A DNA stretch of 64,000 nucleotides from Dryomyza anilis (lineage: Eukaryota > Arthropoda > Insecta > Diptera > Dryomyzidae). The stretch covers positions 71,763,695 through 71,827,694 of the forward strand of contig OX638135.1 of the NCBI GenBank assembly GCA_951804985.1, read 5' to 3'. Within the stretch, counting starts at the first letter, position 1. Each line of letters starts with the position of its first letter. A program made the translations under genes and the position numbers. The notes beneath the pieces are model-generated. The model worked only from the letters and a program-made list of their open reading frames with translations, was not told the DNA's origin and ran no database searches. Shown piece by piece: positions 1 to 10,589 of this stretch.

Positions 1-1667
1 CCATTCAACTAAAAGTCGTGACAATTGATGATTTTTTGGCAAAATGATTGGTCGTCTTGAAAATATTGGAATAGATATTGCATGGTCGATTCTCCCTCCT
101 ACTCGAATGATTCCATTTTCATCTGAAAATGTGTTCAGAGTTCTTAACGTGCTGCTTTTTAAAATTGGTTTTTTAGATTTCAGTATAGATTTCAGTATAG
201 ACAAAGCTCTCTCTTCGTCATTAGAAAATAGACGGGTCTTACACAACTTGACACCAAACGTTTCAATATCAAAATAGCTCTTCATCATTTGCTCGATATT
301 TTCAACCGCATAATCTTGAATTGTTATATTTCTGGCATGGCATGTTCGTTTGTGCGTTCGTTGATGTTCATTTACAGGGCCATAAACCATCCAACCTAAC
401 CTAGTTTTGGTAGCGATTGGACCTGGACTAGAAGAAGTCCTCGGTACTTCGACCGGTACAGTTAAAAAGGCATGTGTGAGGCTTATAATCATCTGTGGCT
501 GAATTCTGTTGTAACCTTTTAACGGTAACCCACTGAGATGTTCAATTTTGCTTTCAATATTCAGCGATTGAATCGGAAGATTAAGATGAGCCGTCACAAA
601 TACATTTGACATGTGATATGTATCTGAGTTTTCTTCTATGCCACTTATTGAGAGTTCTACGATTTCAGTGGTTTCACGTGATACCTGCTGGTTTATACAC
701 TGAACTTCCAGTACATCCTTTGGTCCGGATAACTCTAGTTCACGAGCAACATTTGCATCTAACATCGACACATTAGCGCCATCGTCTTCAAGATTTTATT
801 TGACCAGACAGCTTCTGCGTTCAGGAGACTGAACGTGTTTAGACGAAGATTCAATATTGTTCTTTTCTGAATGTAAAAATCTATAATGGAAGTGTGGACA
901 TCCATTTTTATCACATCGCAGTTTTGAAAAACATTTTGTAGTTTGATGTCCATATTTGAGACACGAAAAACATACTCGCAAATTTTTAAATATTTTCCAT
1001 CGTTCCTCTACCGACGACTTTAAAAAAGTTGAACATACAATTATTGACTGACAGTCGCCATTATATATATAGCATGCAAATTTATCTGGCTTAGATAATC
1101 TTTGTTGGTTATTTTGAGCTATCTGGAAAGTACAAGGCAAAGAGTCTGTGACCATGTTTATTAATTTGCGTAGATTGCATAACCAACTGCTGAAATCTAG
1201 AATGGTTGTTGCCTTGTCTAAACTCAAGCATTTTTCGGCCCACTGAAGCTGTCGAGATATTGGCAATTTTTCAACAAGTTCACTGAGCAGCATTGGATTT
1301 GAAAGATGATGCTCTCCTTGCACTGATTCAAGAAAGGAAGCCATGTTTATTACTGTGTTGGCTATGCTAATGAGCGCAGGTAAGTCCCCTTCAATAGCGA
1401 CAGCAAGAGATCGAACTTTGTGTATTTGCGACTTAATTAATTGTTCAGGTCGCCCGAATGTTTCTGCCAAAGTTGTTATAATAGCATCCACATTTCGGGA
1501 GCTACTTAGAAGGGATTCAACGCATTCTCTAGCTTTTCCTTCGAGAGCTTCCCTAAGACGCATAATGTTATGTAAATTTGTATATTCGAACTCTTGTGTA
1601 GAGGTTTTTAAAGACTCGTGAGAGGTTTGCCAGTCCTCTGGAAGTCCAGAAAATTTTGGCAGAGGAT
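1..1667 (-). pseudogene. BEL/Pao retrotransposon gag-pol remnant, RT deleted
   Basis: On the minus strand, 1667 down to 799 encodes a BEL/Pao Gag-like region. It has the family's F-S-G-x-P core near 1650, the NLHNIMRLREALEGKA segment near 1570 and a zinc knuckle (CFSCLKYGHQTTKC) near 960. An in-frame TAA at 796-798 is followed directly by the aspartic protease stretch (DDGANVSMLD). Protease-like sequence continues to about 200, where it jumps straight to the pre-integrase segment (DENGIIRVGGRI) near 100. The reverse transcriptase and RNase H normally found between these parts are absent. The Gag N-terminus is missing above 1667, where the next element begins. A stop codon, an internal deletion and truncation at both ends make this a dead copy. 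Confidence 0.85.
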
Positions 1668-4600
1668 AAATTTTTATATGTCTCTGTGTTAAAGACTGTT
1701 GACTTGTTGTATATCATTGTAAATTTGACGTCGGCAATGGCCGTTGATACACATAATAACCCACCGTGCTTTAATTGTGAGGGAGTGACAAAAACAATTT
1801 TTGCATTAATACATTTCTTAATATACATAATAATTACAATAGGGTCGGAAATCATTAATTTAGCAGCAGATAACACTGATCGGCTAAGATTTGTTTGGGA
1901 AGAAAGGCTAATAGGTCAAAAAGTAAAAAATATGTTTACAGGAATGTTGAAAAAGTTTGTAAATTTTTTAACATGTTGTGATAAAAAAATCAGACAACAA
2001 TTAAGTGAATTAAATAAAAAGAGAATTAACAAAATATACAGTAGAAAAGGGAATTGCTTCAAATTGTCTAATGTAAGTAATGTGTTCATTGAAGTACCTT
2101 GCGAGGCAGCTAAAAATGGAAAACTCATATTACTGTTAGACTCTGGAGCAGAGGCAAGCATAGTAAAAGAAAGTGCAATGAGACAACTACCGGATTTTGA
2201 CAAAAATAACCAGAAAGATTTTAATGGGGCTTTTGGTGGATGCGTAAGGACTTTAGGCACGACCAATATAAAACACAGTAATATAAAGTGGTTAGATTTA
2301 ATTATGCATGTAGTATCTCTTGAACAAGGAATACCAGCAGACGGGATAATAGGACGGGATAATATATGGAATAGGTCCGTAATAAAAGCCATTAATAAGA
2401 CCATAACATTCTATAGCAAAGGAAAGAATCACACTATCCGATTACCAATGAAAACTCGAGCGGACATAAAAAATATTTTTTACAATCATGAAATAAAAAT
2501 CGAGCCTAGAACTGCGAAAATAGTAGAAATTACACTAAAAACAAAAATTCCAATTGTGTTAATACATAAACAAGAAATTTATCCTGGAATATATTTGGGA
2601 GAAAGTTTATCGAATGTTAACAAAAATAAAGTTTATGTCTCAGTATTAAATTCTACAGAAAAAGACATTATAATAGACAACAATTTTAAACCAAAATTTT
2701 CAAATTTTAATCAATATAAGGAATCAGATACCAACAATTCTACAATAAATACTATAAATTTAGTGAATATCAAAAATAGGATTAATAGATTATTAGAAAA
2801 GATTAACATCGATGAATCTCTAAATAAGGAGGAAATAACATCATTACAAAATCTTTGTATTTCATATCACGATGTTTTTCACTTAGAAGGTGACGAACTG
2901 TCATACACACCGATACTTAAACACGACATAACAACACAATGGAATCAATCACCAATTAACCAAAAGCAATATAAGCTTCCACACACACATAGAGAGGAAA
3001 TTAATAGACAGGTTAACAAAATGTTAGATGAAGGCATTATATCGCCAAGCATATCACCCTGGAATTCGCCGTTATTATTAGTACCAAAAAGAAGCAATAA
3101 AGATGGTAACAAAAAATGGAGACTTGTCATAGATTTTCGTAAATTAAATGACGTAACAATAAAACAGGTATTTCCGATTCCGCGAATAGACGAAATATTA
3201 GATCAACTAGGTCACAGTCGATATTTTTCCACGTTAGATTTAGCCAGTGGTTACCACCAGGTCTTAGTTGAAGATGGTGATAAAGGAAAAACTGCTTTCA
3301 GTACAGGACTTGGTCATTTTGAATTTAACAGGATGCCTTTCGGTTTAACAGGGGCACCAGCAACTTTCCAATGAATCACATCTTAACAGGGTTACAGGGC
3401 ATCGATTGTTTTGTGTATCTTGATGATATAGTTGTATATGGGAAAAATATAAGCGAACATGAACACAGATTAAGTAAAGTATTACAAAAATTAAGAGACC
3501 ATAACTTAAAATTGAATACCGATAAATGTCAGTACTTACGTCGAGAAGTTGTATATTTAGGTCATAAATGTTCGGAATTAGGTGCGTTGCCAGACCCCTC
3601 TAAGGTCGAATGCGTAAAAAATATTCCGGTACCAAGAAACAGAAAAGAAGTACAAGCATTCTTGGGATTAATTAATTATTACAGAAAGTTCATAAGCAAT
3701 ATGGCAAAGTTATCGTTACCAATTAATAATTTACTTAAAAAGGACGTTAAATTTATATGGACAGACGATTGTCAAAATTCATTTAATAAACTCAAAGAAT
3801 CAATAATTTCACCTCCAATACTAGCATATCCAGACTTTACAAAAACTTACTCACAACAGACGCAAGTAATGAAGCAATAGGTGCAGTCCTATCTCAAGGG
3901 GAAATAGGAAGCTACCGACCAATCGCGTTTGCAAGTAGAACCTTAAATGGAGCTGAAAAACGATATTCCACTATTGAAAAGGAATTTTTAGCTATTGTTT
4001 GGGCAACAAAGAATTTTAGAGCATACCTATTAGGACGGCCCTTCAAAATTTTTACAGATCATCAACCATTACGCGGCATAACTAACTTGAAAGATCAAAC
4101 TTCACGATTAGCAAGATTTAGGCATAAAATGTCAGAATACGATTTTGAAATAATTTACAAACCAGGTAAAAAGAATTTAAACGCGGATGCTTTAAGCAGA
4201 ATACCAAATATTGAACCAGACATTACAGCCGTACAAACACGATCCAAAACTACACAAAACAATTTTGGTCACGAAATTACAAAAACAAAACCACAAATCA
4301 GTACACCAGTCCTAGATGAAACAATAATAGACACGAATAATGCAACAAATTTAGCTCAAATATTAACTGACCCAGAAGAAATTAAAACAGTGATAAAAGA
4401 TTTTCATGATTCCGCGCTAGGAGGCCATCAGGGCACACTTAAAACATATTTCAGGATTAAAAAACAATTTAAATGGAAGGGTATGCAGAAGCAAATAAAA
4501 GAATATGTTAGAAACTGCCCCAAATGCCAAATGAATAAAAGTTCAAAATTGACAAAAATGCCAATGGTTTTGACAGATACGCCAACACGTCCATTCGATA

Positions 4601-5391
4601 AAGTTTATATGGACTTGGTAGGAATCTTGCCCGAAACTGTAACAGGAAACAAATATATATTAACTTTTCAAGACGATTTTTCAAAATATATGTGCTGCGT
4701 AGCTATTTCAGACGCAGAAGCAAGCACAGTAGCCAAAGCATTTTACGAGGAAATAATCACGCGTTATAATATTCCAAAAATTTTAATTACAGATAACGGT
4801 TCAAATTTTGTATCAAAATTATTTTCAGACACGTGTAAATTATTACACATTAGAAAAATGCACATAACTCCTTATCACCCGCAGGCAAATGGCTCGTTAG
4901 AACGAAGTCACAGACCTTTAGCGGAGTATTTGAGATGTTTTGCAAAAGAAGATGGGTCCAACTGGGACCAATGGTTGAATTCGGCAATGCATGTACACAA
5001 CAATACAGTGCATATGTCAACAGGGCAAACGCCTTGCCGTACTTTATATGGATTCGATTTCGATATGCCAACCAACCTCAAACGAAAATGTTCACCAATT
5101 TATAACAGCGAAGACTACAATAAAGTATTAAAATATCAAATACAACGTACGCATGAGATAGTCAGACAAAATCAAGAAAAAGCCAAGGAAAGATCTAAAC
5201 GAAATTACGATAATACATTAAATGCAGTAGTTTTTAGGGAAGGCGATAAAGTTTTATTAAAAAACCAGAATAGGAAAAACAAATTTTCACCAATCTGGGT
5301 AGGACCATATGAGGTTCTTTCGATAATAAGTCCTGTGACAACAGTGATTTGTATCAAAGGAAAAGAAAAAAAAATCATAATAACTTATTAA
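1656..5391 (+). pseudogene. pol: gypsy/errantivirus-type pol (PR-RT-RH-IN), two frameshifts
   Basis: Polyprotein for reverse transcription and integration, spread over three frames. Frame 1 runs from an open start near 1656 (no ATG; only TTG) to 3374. It holds the aspartic protease (LLDSGAEASI near 2135, GIIGRD near 2345) and the first half of RT (FSTLDLASGYHQV, MPFGLTGAPATFQ). A small deletion near 3371 moves RT into the second frame, which carries the YLDD active site near 3417 and runs to 3880. A second shift near 3850 leads into RNase H (TTDASN, TDHQPL) and integrase. Integrase has an HHCC finger (4400-4530), D-D-E residues in YMDLVG, ITDNGSNF and GSLERSH, and a GPY motif near 5300. The domains are well preserved, so the frameshifts look recent. 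The 5' part before 2050 has no recognisable gag. Confidence 0.9.
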
Positions 5392-6274
5392 AATCATATA
5401 ATTCCTAAGTTATGCACAATCAAATAAAAATAAATATATAAACATAAATGAATAAATCTTGATGAGCATTACTCGCAGTGTGGATTTTTTTTTTACTATG
5501 TATTAAAGATGATTAGCATTAAATCATGCACTAACAAAATTTTTTTTATGAGAAAAATAGAAAAAGTATAATTTATAACTTTAATTACAAGATTATTTTA
5601 GATATTCCATAAAACTAAGATTTCTGTACGAATTAGCCAAAGAAAATATAATATGCATCGTTATTATACTTGAGATAGGTCAGTACCTCAGTTCATTATC
5701 AAGGGCATTGTCAATAAAAACAAAACGATCATTGTAATTAGTGTAGTGGAGCACAGATATAAGTAAGGAGCTTATGCATAAATATAAACGATAAAATGCA
5801 ATTCAGCATCTCGCAAGAAGAAATCACAGTACTAGCAGACTGAACAAGTAAGAAGATACGCTAGTGTGCTACCCAAGATATAATGACCATTCACTGCTAA
5901 TGATCATGTGGATAATATTTCAGTTGAATTTTCTATGTAGGCGTTTCCGCTTATTGGCACATATCTTACATGTGCTTTACATACTTTATAATGCACATAT
6001 CTCTAACAACCAAAGCAATAATTCAACAAGTAAAGAGAAAAAAAAACCGTTGACGACACTGCAATAAAAAACTCTCGGCAGTAGACAAAGAGAAGATAAT
6101 AGAAAAAGAAAATGAAAAAGATGACACAGTATTTTATTTTTACTTGTTTATTTGTATAAAAAAGGAATATATATAATTATATTTAAAAAATTAGGACCCA
6201 AACATTTGACAAATACTTTGTTCTTAAGTAGCTTAATAATGACCGAATATATATATATAAATTAAATTCAATAA
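5392..6274. other. AT-rich spacer between pol and antisense gene
   Basis: No convincing sense gene lies here. An ATAAATATAAA stretch at 5778-5788 stands about 25 bases before a TTCAG initiator-like site (5802-5806), which could be an internal promoter. AATAAA-type signals on the minus strand at 6130-6155 lie about 130 bases past the antisense stop codon and could end that transcript. Confidence 0.4.
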
Positions 6275-7092
6275 TCAGCCATATAATGTACAACATGAGG
6301 AGTCGACATGAGGAGTCGAGAAACCAGCTAAATCATCAACAAGACGGCTGATCTCTCGACAGATCTCCATAAGCGAAGTAAAAGATGGTGTCCAGCGGTG
6401 TCGAATGATTAGGCGACGGAGTGGATCCCCCACTCCGTCATCGAAGCACACGTTCTCGAGTTGTCCCAGCCACGTTTCCGCAAACAGAATGGGGTTGTCG
6501 GCCCAGAGGGTGTCCATGAGAGCCCTTTCTTCGGCCTCTAGACGCTCCAGGGCATCAACTTGAGCTCTTTCCACCTCCATGTCCAGGTCATCATCCGAGT
6601 CCAGTTCTTCATTGTTGTCCATAGAAATGTCTTCCTCGCTGAAGACCGTGTCCCCGTCTGAAAAAAAAAAAAAAAAAAAAAACATAAAAATAAAAATAAA
6701 ACAAATATATATATATATTTATATAATAAAAAATAATAACGAAATGAAAAGAAAAACATAAGGCAACTTACCACAATCGCTGAAATGGGTGGTTACCCTC
6801 CCTGTAAGATTTCTTCCAAAAGCATCTCTTGGAAATCGTTGAGCAGCATAATCTGCGAGAAGCTCGTCCAGTTCCAGCCGTCTATACTCCTGAAACGCCT
6901 TCAGGGCCGCCTCATCAAGAGGTATAGTCTCCGTCTCATTGTCATCGACGGACAAATCTTCAATTTTTGATTCGTCAATTGTGACATCTTCAACATTGAC
7001 ATCCTCGATTAGAGCGTTTAACAAATCTATAATATATTTAAATTTGTAATTTGAAAATAGAATAGCGCAATAACACTGCTCTTACCTGACAT
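6275..7092 (-). CDS. Three-exon antisense gene, acidic 214-aa protein
   Basis: Coding exons on the minus strand are 7092-7086 (ATG TCA G), 7026-6772 and 6657-6275 (TGA stop). Together they make 645 nt, exactly in frame, or 214 residues. Both introns have GT-AG ends. Donors read G|GTAAGAG and G|GTAAGTT; acceptors read TATAG and a long poly-T tract ending CAG. The exons have visibly higher GC than the surrounding retroelement. The product is very acidic: the first half is rich in D/E (IEDVNVEDVTIDE), and a DSDDDLDMEVE run follows the second junction. The C-terminal half (from LEAEERALMDTLW to ISRLVDDLAGF) looks helical and may form a small folded domain. No signal peptide, membrane segment or catalytic motif is visible, and I do not recognise the family. 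The gene sits between pol and env of the LTR element but faces the other way. A captured host or viral gene with retained introns fits best, by inference. A 13 bp direct repeat near its end (about 6293-6318) adds a short duplication to the C-terminus. Confidence 0.7.
6658..6771 (-). other. Intron 2 of antisense gene (114 nt)
   Basis: On the minus strand the intron begins GTAAGTTG and ends in a T-run of about 20 followed by CAG. A (TA)n stretch lies inside. It splits a codon after its first base, as intron 1 does. Reading through instead gives a hydrophobic or poly-Phe tail followed by a stop, which argues that the intron is removed. Confidence 0.65.
7027..7085 (-). other. Intron 1 of antisense gene (59 nt)
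   Basis: On the minus strand the intron begins GTAAGAGC after ATGTCAG and ends TATAG before ATTTGTTAAA. The small size is typical of dipteran introns. Removing it joins a codon split after its first base and keeps the frame. Confidence 0.65.
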
Positions 7093-7645
7093 CTTTGCAG
7101 TATGGTTTAATTACAATTAAACCAAGAGAAAAACACAAAAAACAAGGAGACAAAATAACCAAACGAAAATTATAAAATGTTGAAGTAAGCAAATTCGCCA
7201 CCTGCTTAGTACAACATTACCTACGACAACACAAATATCTGCACACAGAATAAACTTCTATATAAAAAAAAACCCAAATTGATTTTATTTTGGTGTGGCA
7301 ACATGTTAAATGCTATTATGTTAGACATATATTAAAAAGATTTAAAAAATATATATATATATATATAATATTATTTAAAAAAAAAAAAGAAAAAAAACCC
7401 TATTATATATAATAACATAACACACATATAGATTAAGCAGACGGCATAGAGCTAATTAATAAGTTAAGTAAAATATTATGATTTTTCATAACAAACAAAA
7501 AAAAATGATATAGCATTCAAAAAAAAAAATAATAATAATAATAATTGCACAATTTAAGGAATAGATATAGGTAATTAAGGTTATTTCAACTAAATAGAAA
7601 AGGAGTTTTTAAGTTAGAAGAGGCTTTCGATTAGACTTTTAACAA
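7093..7645. other. AT-rich region between antisense gene and env
   Basis: No ORF of note. It holds simple AT and A-rich runs (7340-7400, 7500-7545). It would contain the promoter and 5' UTR of the antisense gene and the splice-acceptor region of env. No clear TATA box could be assigned. Confidence 0.35.
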
Positions 7646-7646
7646 A

Positions 7647-7664
7647 TGTTTTTCTTTACAATAG
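7647..7664 (+). promoter_or_regulatory. Candidate env splice acceptor
   Basis: A pyrimidine-rich run ending in ACAATAG lies 20 bases before the ATG at 7685. Errantivirus env is translated from a spliced subgenomic RNA, so an acceptor is expected here. If it is used, the ATG at 7646 is spliced out and 7685, followed by a signal peptide, is the start. The matching donor would be in the missing 5' region. Confidence 0.45.
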
Positions 7665-7684
7665 GTAGAACACAAATTAAGAAA

Positions 7685-9787
7685 ATGAACTTAATTTTTA
7701 TACTGGTCTTGGTGTTGGCAACAGGAGAAGCAGCTAACATCAAACAGACAGCAATTAATGATACAAGGATTTTCTTTGAGAGAACAACGGATGCGTTATT
7801 TTTTAGTGACGAATGGACAATAATTGCAAATTTTAAACCACTGCAATTGAACAAATTTTTAGAATTAACAAACACCTATGCGGAAACGACGCAGGATATG
7901 TGTGAGCAGATGCGCGTAAAAATGCCTGATATGAACATCGAAAGTTCATGCAAAGCAGTAACACAGGAAACTAAATCGATAATTGCAACTTTAAAAAAAA
8001 ATGAAGAAATAATAAGGCGAACAATTAGGGGCAGACGCCTCAGACGAGCACTTAATTTCATTGGAGAAGGACTCAATTGGACGTTTGGAGTGATGGATAG
8101 CAAGGACAAACAGGCTATATACAAACATTTCAAAAATATCGATCAGAATCAAAGTAAAACCTACAAAGTCATGCAAAAACAAATAACTGTAATGTCAACC
8201 AATTATAATAAGTTGGCAAAACCATTATTAAATTCAATGAAGGAAGTCGAAGCTGTACAAAAGGAACTTACTAGAACTATTAAACAACAAACAGCTATTC
8301 ATAAGAGTATAAACAATTCGATCGACAAGTTACTATTCCTGATGCACTTATTGGAAATACAAACAACGATAAACGCAAACCTAATTGAAATACAGGGTCA
8401 ACAATTAATAGAGATGGCTGTCATAGACGACTTATATAAAAGACGCTTGCATCCGTCGATTATTGATCAGAGGGAGCTGAATGAAATGCTGGCTAAACTA
8501 ACTCTAAGAGGAAAAGCTAATTGGTTCATACAACAATCATTTGAGATGCATCATTCTTCTACGGTACGAGTTTTTCCGGACGCAGATAGTCTAATGATTG
8601 TCATCAAAACACCATTGCCTGACAATTTGATTTTTACATTGTACAGAGTCTACCCAATACCGACCAACATTAATAAAGAATGGGACGCGTTGGTTGACTA
8701 CTTAGCAGAAGCTAAAGACCGAAGTAAATTCATAGGACTAACCACCAGTGATTATAATAAATGCATAACTATCAGCCAGAGCATGAATAAAGAGGTCACA
8801 TTGTGCAAACAACCCGGCACAGTACTAACAAACAGCAACAAACTTTGCGAAGTAAGTTTAATACAACACAAAACAGTTCCAACAGACAATTGCGATCACG
8901 TTGCAATCAAGAAAAGCTCCGGTATGGTGGTGAAGCTGTGGTCCCCAAACACCTGGTTATATAAATTTGAAACACCAACAAAATTCGAAGCGGTATGCGG
9001 CACTGAAATGGCAACATTGACATTATCCGGACTAGGATGGATGTCAGTTAATGAGGCATGTGACCTTCATACTCAGGAACTGATATTACCATATGAACAT
9101 ACACAAATAACCAACGAAGAAATAATATACAAAAAAGAAGACCACACAACATTTTGGGAAAACCTGAAAGGAAACTGGTCATCATTCCCTAGCCCAAATG
9201 TAACAGCTACGCCACTACCAATTTTGGTTTCAGACCACAACAAAATAAGATCAGCATTAAGGGACGGTCAGCGAAATTTAGATGACTTGTTGGCCGAAAT
9301 AAGTTATAATAAAGAACAAAAGGAGTTATTTAACCGCCAAAATGATATAAAAAACACCGGTATGTCATTCGGAATAGTAATTTCGGTACTAATAATAATA
9401 TTGGCAGCATATGTGGTATATTTCCAGTACCATCTGTTATGTAAAAGTAAATCCAATAACAAGAATGAAAAAATGAATATGAATAAATCAAGTTTAGCGT
9501 CAATAGATGTGGAAACAGCCAAAGTGGAGGAGTTCGAAATGGCATCAAAGATACATCCTACCAAACTGTCGCCACTCCAAAGAAACAACTCACCGCGTGC
9601 AACAACAACTAGAAAGTTAAAAACAGCACCACCGTTAGCTACTGTACGTACAACAGCGCATATGTCGACGTCACTACAGTCAACGAAATCGCAGCAACCA
9701 TCAACCGAGCAGCAGCAGTCAACACTAAAAACATCGGGAACCAGGTTATGCTTGTATTTAATTTCCTTTTATAATTCAGATGTTTAG
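7685..9787 (+). CDS. env: Errantivirus Env / F-like fusion glycoprotein, intact ORF
   Basis: Uninterrupted ORF of 700 codons from ATG 7685 (713 from 7646). I prefer 7685 because a signal peptide (MNLIFILVLVLATGEA) follows at once. The protein has the layout of baculovirus F and insect errantivirus Env (Pfam Baculo_F type). There is an ectodomain with paired cysteines, then a furin-like site (RGRRLRR near residue 121) followed by a hydrophobic fusion-peptide-like stretch (ALNFIGEGLNWTFGVMD). A long helical segment comes next, then a cysteine-bearing region, and a transmembrane segment near residues 559-582 (GIVISVLIIILAAYVVYF). A long Ser/Thr-rich tail follows. In this family the protein works as a membrane fusion glycoprotein; activity here is untested. 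It stays open while the linked pol is frameshifted, so either decay is recent or env has been kept. The last ~15 residues may be a read-on into spacer. Confidence 0.88.
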   Translation: MNLIFILVLVLATGEAANIKQTAINDTRIFFERTTDALFFSDEWTIIANFKPLQLNKFLELTNTYAETTQDMCEQMRVKMPDMNIESSCKAVTQETKSIIATLKKNEEIIRRTIRGRRLRRALNFIGEGLNWTFGVMDSKDKQAIYKHFKNIDQNQSKTYKVMQKQITVMSTNYNKLAKPLLNSMKEVEAVQKELTRTIKQQTAIHKSINNSIDKLLFLMHLLEIQTTINANLIEIQGQQLIEMAVIDDLYKRRLHPSIIDQRELNEMLAKLTLRGKANWFIQQSFEMHHSSTVRVFPDADSLMIVIKTPLPDNLIFTLYRVYPIPTNINKEWDALVDYLAEAKDRSKFIGLTTSDYNKCITISQSMNKEVTLCKQPGTVLTNSNKLCEVSLIQHKTVPTDNCDHVAIKKSSGMVVKLWSPNTWLYKFETPTKFEAVCGTEMATLTLSGLGWMSVNEACDLHTQELILPYEHTQITNEEIIYKKEDHTTFWENLKGNWSSFPSPNVTATPLPILVSDHNKIRSALRDGQRNLDDLLAEISYNKEQKELFNRQNDIKNTGMSFGIVISVLIIILAAYVVYFQYHLLCKSKSNNKNEKMNMNKSSLASIDVETAKVEEFEMASKIHPTKLSPLQRNNSPRATTTRKLKTAPPLATVRTTAHMSTSLQSTKSQQPSTEQQQSTLKTSGTRLCLYLISFYNSDV

Positions 9788-9914
9788 ATTTAAGACGGGA
9801 TATGGTATCTAAATAATTAGGAATAAAATAATCTACACTATAAGAATGTTATCAAGATATTAACAATGTAAAAGAAAAAACTATTATTACTTAATTAATA
9901 ATAATTTTTTCTTA

Positions 9915-9930
9915 AAAATAAGGGGGGAAG
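9915..9930 (+). other. Polypurine tract of errantivirus-like element
   Basis: AAAATAAGGGGGGAAG lies immediately before the LTR start TGTTGTATATC. A purine run in this place primes plus-strand synthesis in LTR elements. Confidence 0.75.
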
Positions 9931-10520
9931 AATGTTGTATATCAAAATTACTTTTTGATTTAGTTTGTAAAAATCTGAACGTCGCCAGTAAGCACAATGG
10001 CATATTCATATTAATCATAATAATGTAACACCAAAAATGCTTACTGTCATATTTCTCTCATACACTTATTCTTATGCAATGAATTGATTGTAATGTGAGC
10101 CTCATCAGGTGGCACCTGCATGCGGCGTACAGGAAACTAAAGCATATACAAGTTCTTCTCACGATCACCCCGGTACGAATTTATTAATACACAATATGAC
10201 GAAACTCCGATCTGGTGTTCGTAAATATCACACCAATACGAATTGACATTTTCACAATATAATGAAACTCCGATCTGGTGTTCGTAAATATTGGTGCGAC
10301 CGAGGTGATGAGTAGAGGTTAAGATAAGTTTTTAAGGTGAATTATGTTTTTCTACCGTTCAGTTCGGACGTCTCTAAAATTAAGTTAATACCGTGTAACA
10401 GTTTTAAAAACTAAATAAAATCTTCATTATATCTCAAAAATAAAATATCCTCGCGTGTTAATTTAAATCAAAAGGGTGTTAGGACGAATCAACGGTGGAC
10501 CCTTAAGGTGAACTGTCACT
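9931..10520 (+). repeat. 3' LTR of errantivirus-like element (right end approximate)
   Basis: It starts right after the polypurine tract, probably at TG 9933. It contains two direct copies of a ~55 bp unit (10174-10228 and 10237-10291, sharing GAAACTCCGATCTGGTGTTC) and A-rich AATAAA signals near 10420-10445. The second LTR is missing, so the right end could not be fixed by comparison. Confidence 0.6.
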
Positions 10521-10589
10521 GACTTCAGAAGTGAATAAAGTCAAGTACAGCAGGACCCCGGGAACTCACAACAGACTACATATATTAGG

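Larger units (their letters stand above)
1690..10520 (+). mobile_element. Errantivirus-like LTR element, 5'-truncated
   Basis: This is a Ty3/gypsy-type element of the env-bearing insect (errantivirus-like) kind. In order it holds protease, reverse transcriptase, RNase H and integrase (to 5391), a 2.2 kb spacer with an antisense gene, an env-like ORF (7685-9787), a polypurine tract (9915-9930) and a 3' LTR. No gag and no clear 5' LTR are present. Upstream sequence switches to a BEL/Pao element at about 1667. A short stretch near 1697 resembles the first ten bases of the 3' LTR, but not enough to call a 5' LTR. Both outer limits are approximate. Confidence 0.75.

Noticed and set aside
1656..2050. 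N-terminal ~130 residues of the long ORF as a real leader of pol
   Set aside because: The only start is TTG, the peptide has no gag or known leader features, and it begins inside or beside the BEL/Pao remnant.
5864..6067. Small sense ORF between pol and the antisense gene
   Set aside because: GTG start, low-complexity C-terminus, no recognisable domain; probably chance in AT-rich spacer.
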